This document shows, one piece after another, positions 58,901 through 64,000 of a DNA stretch of 64,000 nucleotides. Position 1 is the first letter of the stretch; each line of letters starts with the position of its first letter. The notes beneath the pieces are model-generated. The model searched no databases. It saw only the letters and a program-made list of their open reading frames with translations, and was not told the DNA's origin. Source of the stretch: Lagopus muta (taxonomy: Eukaryota; Chordata; Aves; Galliformes; Phasianidae); the NCBI RefSeq assembly GCF_023343835.1, contig NW_026040159.1, forward strand, positions 1 to 64,000, written 5' to 3'. Made by a program: the position numbers and the translations under genes.

Positions 58901-59250
58901 CTGAACTCAGCTCAAATCTGCAGCAGGGAGCAAACAGGGATGGAACTGAGCACAGGGATGGGAGAAAATGTGATGGAGAAGGCGGTGGAGATGGGGAGGG
59001 TGGTGAGGATGGTTATGGCCATGGTTATGGTTATGGTTATGGTCATACCCATGGTCATGGTTATGGGTATGGTCATCATTATGGTCATGGTTATGGTTAT
59101 GGTTATGGTTATGGTCATGGTCATGGTCATGGTTATGGTCATGGTTATGGCCATGGTCATGGTTATGGTCACGGTTATGATCATGGTTATGGATATGGAT
59201 ATGGTCAGGGTTATGGTCATGGTTATGGATATGGATATGGTCGTGTTCAC
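58901..59250. repeat. (GGTTATGGTCAT)n minisatellite
   Basis: GGTCATGGTTATGG units from 59,005 to 59,250 run directly into the FR1 of pseudogene 31, as at pseudogenes 7 and 11. Confidence 0.87.
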
Positions 59251-59252
59251 GA

Positions 59253-59592
59253 TCATTGGAGGAGTCTGGGGGCGGCCTGCAGACACCCGAGGGGGGGCTG
59301 AGCCTCGTCTGCAAGGCCTCTGGATTCACCCTCAGCAGTTATGCCATGCTGTGGGTCCGACAGGCGCCCGGCGAGGGGCTGGAGTGGGTCGCAGGTATTG
59401 AGGATGATGGTAGTAACCCAGTCTATGGGGCAGCAGTGGAGGGCCGTGCCACCATCTCGAGGGACAACGATCAGAGCACGGTGAGCCTGCAGCTGAACAC
59501 ACAGGGCTGAGCACAGCGCCCCCAGCTGGTGCGTGAAAGGTGCTACTAGTGGTAGTTGTGGTGCTTATTATGCTGGTGGTGACATGGCCGTC
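59253..59592 (+). pseudogene. VH pseudogene 31, 5'-truncated, altered CTCF module
   Basis: No acceptor; starts in FR1 ([14 protein letters not shown]). CDR1 SYAML, CDR2 [20 protein letters not shown] 59,508-59,510. The motif has one change (AGCGCCCCCAGCTGG, 59,515-59,529). Cassette [19 protein letters not shown]. Confidence 0.9.
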
Positions 59593-59954
59593 ACAGGGCC
59601 ACGTCTTCATCTGCAGCTGGGAAGCTTCCAGCTGGGGTGCAGAGCTGCATGCTGGGGACAAAGAATTTCTGTCCCCAACAAGGCTGTGTCCATCACCATC
59701 CCCATTTCCATCCCCATAACCATGACCATAACCATGACCATGACCATGACCATGACCATAATGATGACCATAACCTTGACCATGACCATAACCATGACCA
59801 TAACCATGACCGCCTCCATCATCACATCCATCCCCACCCCTTCTAAGCAAAATTCTCTCACCAGCTCCATCCCTGTTTGCTCCCTGCTGCAGATTTGGGC
59901 TGAGTTCTGCCCGTTCTGAGCCCAGCTCCATCACCTGGCCTCCGATCTCTTGGT
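59593..59954. repeat. Tail-to-tail spacer with short CATAACC array
   Basis: Conserved flank, CATAACCATGACC units at 59,715-59,812, then the minus-V flank. Confidence 0.85.
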
Positions 59955-60338
59955 CTGGGCTCAAGGTGACACCACCAAACCCAGGAGCGGCGTCGATACC
60001 ATAAGCATCAGAACCATCACCAGCAACTCCAACCACCCAGCAGAAGTAGGTTGCCGTGTCCTCAGCATTCAGGCCGTTCAGCTGCAGGCTGGCTGTGCTC
60101 TGATCGTTGTCCAGTGAGATGGTGGCACGGCCCTGCACCGCCGACCCGTAGTTTGTGCTACTACCAGTGCTGCCAATACTTGCGACCCATTCCAGCCCCT
60201 CGCCGGGCGCCTGTCGCACCCAGCTCATGGCATAACTGCTGAAGGTGAATCCAGAGGCCTTGCAGACGAGGCTCAGCCCCCCTCCGGGCGTCTGCAGGCC
60301 GCCCCCAGACTCGTCCAACGTCACGGCCGCCATCAGGC
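59955..60338 (-). pseudogene. VH pseudogene 32, fused V-D-J type, YFC subfamily
   Basis: Open throughout. CDR1 SYAMS, CDR2 [19 protein letters not shown]3 [14 protein letters not shown] and [16 protein letters not shown]3 [16 protein letters not shown], tail [13 protein letters not shown]. Confidence 0.93.
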
Positions 60339-60443
60339 CTGTGGGGAAGGACAGACGGCGCTGATGGAGCCGCTGACACACGGCCTGGTGCAGCCAGGAC
60401 CCATTGAGACCCCATAGAGACCCCATAGAGACCCCATAGAGAC

Positions 60444-60720
60444 CCTCACCCTCAGCTATTATGGGATGGAATGGGTCCGACAGGCGCCCGGCAAGGGGCT
60501 GGAATGGGTTGCCTATATTAGCAGCTATGGTAGTGACACAGACTATGGGGCAGCGGTGCAGGGCCGTGCCCCCATCTCGAGGGACAACGATCAGAGCACA
60601 GCCAGCCTGCAGCTGAACGCACAGGGCTGAGCACAGCGCCCCCTGCTGGTGTGCGAAAGCTGCTACTAGTGGTGGTTGTTATGGTTGTGCTGGTTGCATC
60701 GACGTCGCTCCTGCATTTAA
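60444..60720 (+). pseudogene. VH pseudogene 33, FR1 missing, CTCF-module type
   Basis: It starts at the FR1/CDR1 border after only ~40 bases of minisatellite ([10 protein letters not shown]). FR2 [17 protein letters not shown]2 [20 protein letters not shown] 60,628-60,630; motif 60,635-60,649 (minus). Cassette [18 protein letters not shown]. Confidence 0.9.
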
Positions 60721-60794
60721 GTTGTGTCACCCGCAGCCCGGATCGAGAGATCGGAGCTCGACTGATGTCACCTGGGCGCTGATGTCCTGATCTG

Positions 60795-61146
60795 CGCTCA
60801 TCGATCTCAAAAGCAGCACAACAACCAGCAGCACTGCCATAACATTTCGCGCACCAGCAGGGGGCGCTGTGCTCAGCCCTGTGTGTTCAGCTGCAGGCTC
60901 ACCGTGCTCTGATCGTTGTCCCTCGAGATGGGGGCACGGCCCTGCACCGCTGCCCCATAGCTTGTGGTACTACCAGTGCTGCCAATACTTGCGACGAATT
61001 CCAGCCCCTCGCCGGGCGCCTGTCGCACCCAAAACATGGTGTAACTGCTGAAGGTGAATCCGGAGGCCTTGCAGACGAGGCTCAGCCCCCTCTGGGAGTC
61101 TGCAGGCTGCCCCCAGACTCGTCCAACGTCACGGCCGCCATCAGGC
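60795..61146 (-). pseudogene. VH pseudogene 34, FR1 frameshift, CTCF-module type
   Basis: Acceptor present. FR1 is shifted by a small deletion near the PGG codons (61,088-61,095). CDR1 SYTMF, CDR2 [17 protein letters not shown]. Stop 60,873-60,875; motif on plus 60,854-60,868. Cassette [18 protein letters not shown], the same as in pseudogene 13. Confidence 0.92.
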
Positions 61147-61204
61147 CTGTGGGGAAGGACAGACGGCGCTGACGGAGCCGCCGACACACGGCCTGGTGCA
61201 GCCA

Positions 61205-62170
61205 GGACCCATTGAGACCCCATAGAGACCCCATAGAGACCCCATAGAGACCCCATAGACATCCCATAGGCATACCGTACAGACCCCATAGGGATCACTT
61301 AGAGACCCCATAGGCGCTCCATGGCCATCCCATAGAGTCCCCATAGAGACCCCATAGAGACCCCACAGACTCCCCATATACACCCCAAAAACACCCCATA
61401 GATATCCTGTAGAGACCCCATAGACATCCCATCGAGACCCCATAGACACCTCACAAACATACCATAGAGACTCAATGACACCCCATAGAGACCCCATGGA
61501 GACCCCATAGAGACCTCACAGACACCCTATAGACACCCCATATTGAGAAATGTATGGGGCCTCTTTGGGTCTTTAGTGGGATTCAATATGATCTCTATGG
61601 GGTGTCCATGGGGTGTCTATGGGGTGTCTATGGGGTGTCTATGGGGACTCTATGGGATGTCTACGGGGTCTGTATGAGCTCTCTATGGGGTCTCTCTTAG
61701 CTCTCTATGAGGTCTCTATGGGATCTCCATGGAATGTTTATGGGGTCTTTTTGAGCTCTCTATGGGATGTCTATAAGGGTCTCTATTAGGTCCCTATGGG
61801 GTCTCTATGGGGTCTCAGTGGGGCCTCTATGGGATGTCTACGTGGTGTCTATGGGGTCACAGTGGGGTCTCAGTGGAGTCTCTATGGGATGTCTATGGGG
61901 AGTCAGTGGGGCCTCTATGGGATGTCTATGGGGTCCCTATGGGGCCTCTATGGTGCCTCCATAGGGTCTCTAAGGGGTCTGTATGGCATCTCTATGGGGT
62001 CTCTGTGGGGCCTCTATGGGATGTCTATGGGGTCTCTATGGGATCTCTATTGGGTCTCTATGGGGTCTCTATGGGGTCCAAATGGGGTCTCAGTGGGGTG
62101 TCTGTGGGGTCTGTATCGGGTCTCTATGGGATCTCTATTGGGTCTCTATGGGGTCTCTATGGGGTCTCAA
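61205..62170. repeat. Inverted minisatellite pair, core at ~61,541-61,580
   Basis: AGAGACCCCAT units to 61,540, core TATTGAGAAATGTATGGGGC, then GGGGTCTCTAT units. It joins the heads of pseudogenes 34 and 35, and is a copy of 52,800-53,658. Confidence 0.88.
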
Positions 62171-62235
62171 TGGGTCCTGGCTGCACCAGGCCGTGTGTCG
62201 GCGGCTCCGTCAGCGCCGTCTGTCCTTCCCCACAG

Positions 62236-62602
62236 GCCTGATGGCGGCCGTGACGTTGGACGAGTCTGGGGGCGGCCTGCAGACGCCCGGAGGGGGGCTG
62301 AGCCTCGTCTGCAAGGCCTCTGGATTCACCTTCAGCAGTTACAACATGATGTGGGTCCGACAGGCGCCCAGCGAGGGGCTGGAGTGGGTCGCAGGTATTG
62401 AGTATGATGGTAGTGACCCAGTCTATGGGGCAGCGGTGCAGGGCTGTGCCCCCATCTCGAGGGACAACGATCAGAGCACGGTGAGCCTGCAGCTGAACAC
62501 ACAGGGCTGAGCACAGCGCCCCCTGCTGGTGCGCGAAATATGCTGGTAGTGATGCTTGGTGTGGTGGTTGGGGTTGTGCTGCTGGTGACATGGCCGTCAC
62601 AG
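62236..62602 (+). pseudogene. VH pseudogene 35, CTCF-module type
   Basis: Acceptor and FR1 intact. CDR1 SYNMM, FR2 [17 protein letters not shown]2 [19 protein letters not shown]3 GCAPISRD (the same R-to-C as pseudogene 6). TGA 62,508-62,510; motif 62,515-62,529 (minus). Cassette [20 protein letters not shown]. Confidence 0.92.
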
Positions 62603-63084
62603 GGCCACGTCTTCATCTGCAGCTGGGAAGCTTCAAGCTGGGGTGCAGAGCTGCATGCTGGGAGCGAAGAATTTCTGTCCCCAACAAGGCTGTTTCCATC
62701 ACCATCCCCATAACCATGACCATGACCATAACCATGACCATGACCATGACCATAACCTTGACCATAACCTTGACCATAATCATGACCATAACCATGACCA
62801 TAACCATGACCATGACCATAACCATGACCATAATGATGACCATAACCATGACCATGACCATAACCATGACCATAACCATGACCACAACCACGACCATCCT
62901 CACCACCCTCCCCACCTCCACCTCCTTCTCCCTCACATTTTCTCCCATCCCTGCTCTCAGTTCCATCCCTGTTTGCTCCCTGCTGCAGATTCGAGCTGAG
63001 TTCTGTCTGTTCTCAGCTCAGCTCCATGCATTGGTCTCCGATCTCCCAACCTGGGCTCTGGGTGACAACAAAAAACCCAGGAGC
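62603..63084. repeat. Tail-to-tail spacer with CATAACC minisatellite
   Basis: Conserved flank, CATAACCATGACC units at 62,705-62,890, CCTCCCCACCTCCACCTCC, then the minus-V flank with an orphan J-like piece near 63,075-63,095. Confidence 0.85.
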
Positions 63085-63432
63085 GACGTCGATGCGACCA
63101 GCACGAGCACCAGCACAACCAGCACCAGCTTTCACACACCAGCAGGGGGCGCTGTGCTCAGCCCTGTGTGTTCAGCTGCAGGCTGGCTGTGCTCTGCTCG
63201 CTGTCCCTCGAGATGGGGGCACGGCCCTGCACCGCTGCCCCATAGCTTGTGCCACTACCAGTACCACTAATAGCTGCGACGAATTCCAGCCCCTCGCCGG
63301 GCGCCTGTCGCACCCAAAACATGGGGTAACTGCTGAGGGTGAATCCGGAGGCCTTGCAGACGAGGCTCAGCCCCCCTCCGGGTGTCTGCAGGCCGCCCCC
63401 AGACTCGTCCAACGTCACGGCCGCCATCAGGC
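63085..63432 (-). pseudogene. VH pseudogene 36, CTCF-module type
   Basis: Acceptor and FR1 intact. CDR1 SYPMF, CDR2 [19 protein letters not shown]3 SRDSEQS. Stop 63,158-63,160; motif on plus 63,139-63,153. Cassette VKAGAGCAGARAGRIDV. Sister of pseudogene 10. Confidence 0.92.
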
Positions 63433-63494
63433 CTGTGGGGAAGGACAGACGGCGCTGATGGAGCCGCTGACACACGGCCTGGTGCAGCCAGGAC

Positions 63495-64000
63495 CCATTG
63501 AGACCCCATAGAGACCTCATAGAGACTCCATAGACACCCCATAGAGACCCCTTAGAGACCTCATAGACATCCCATAGAGACCCCATAGACACCCCGTAGA
63601 GACCCCTTAGAGACCCCATAGACATCCCATAGACACCCCATAGAAACCCCATAGACATCCCATAGAGACCCCAGAGAGACCCTACAGACATCCCATAGAA
63701 ACCCAATAGACACCCCATAGATACCTAATAGTCACCCCATAGACATCCCATAGAGACCCCACTGAGACCCCACAGAGCCCGTATAAAGACCCATAGAGAT
63801 ACAATTGAGACCCCATAGAGACCCATAGATACCCCATAGACACCCCATACAGGCCCTATCGAGGCACCATAGAGGCACCATAGAGACCCCATAGACAACC
63901 CATAGAGACCCCATGGAGACCCATAGAGACCCCATAGAGACCTCATAGAGACCCCATAGGGACCCCATAGGGACCCCGTAGGGACCCCATAGAGACCCAT
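63495..64000 (-). repeat. Minus-oriented (CTCTATGGGGT)n minisatellite at window end
   Basis: AGAGACCCCAT units form the 5' flank of pseudogene 36 and continue past the window edge. Confidence 0.88.

Noticed and set aside
27287-63542. Recurrent [24 protein letters not shown] frames
   Set aside because: These are the +1 shadow of the V bodies, not a protein.

Overview
The window reads as the 3' (D-proximal) part of an avian immunoglobulin heavy-chain locus that diversifies by pseudogene templating. The V, D and J sequences look chicken-like (donor FR1 [14 protein letters not shown], Cys-containing D GSGYCGGAAY, JH core AAGSIDAWGTGTEVVVSS), so a galliform or close relative is likely. The species cannot be fixed from the sequence. 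The rearranging locus runs on the minus strand; constant-region exons should lie to the left of base 1, outside the window.

Layout, left to right. 1-7.6 kb: tandem repeats only (AT-rich arrays, a 180-bp array, a (TTTTA)n tract, then 3.2 kb of repeats carrying GGGTC/AGGG clusters on the sense strand). This is the JH-to-Cmu interval, where a heavy-chain enhancer and an Smu-like switch region would be expected. 7.78-7.87 kb: one JH segment with a 23-RSS and a splice donor. 8-10 kb: a ~200-bp tandem array. 10.68-10.76 kb: one D segment with two good 12-RSSs; no second D was found. 10-15.9 kb: 21-bp and 41-bp minisatellites. 16.31-17.72 kb: the one complete, rearrangeable VH gene (octamer, TATA box, leader exon, 940-bp intron filled by a minisatellite, V exon, 23-RSS). 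17.8-26.3 kb: AT-rich sequence and large minisatellites upstream of VH.

26.3-64 kb: 35 VH pseudogenes in both orientations. None has a leader exon or a recognisable RSS. Eight keep an FR3 that runs to Cys and are fused to D/J-like sequence. Twenty-six have the last ~34 bases of FR3, including the YYC codons, replaced by a ~32-bp module with a TGA stop and, on the opposite strand, a near-perfect CTCF consensus (CCAGCAGGGGGCGCT in 21 of them). Beyond that module each still carries an open, Cys- and Gly-rich CDR3-like cassette starting A/V-K, and most end in an ID(V/D/E) J-like motif. One pseudogene is cut after CDR2.

The pseudogenes are embedded in two kinds of minisatellite. A (TCTCTATGGGG)n family lies 5' of the V bodies in sense orientation, is related to the minisatellite in the VH leader intron, and often forms long inverted pairs around a ~40-bp core. 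A (CATAACCATGACC)n family lies on the 3' side and between tail-to-tail V bodies. Several multi-kilobase blocks are duplicated.

How the parts would work together: VH, D and JH rearrange through 23/12 and 12/23 RSS pairs, and the pseudogene pool then supplies CDR1, CDR2 and possibly CDR3 sequence by gene conversion, as established in chicken B cells. Nearly all very long open frames in the window are by-products of repeat units divisible by three, not genes.
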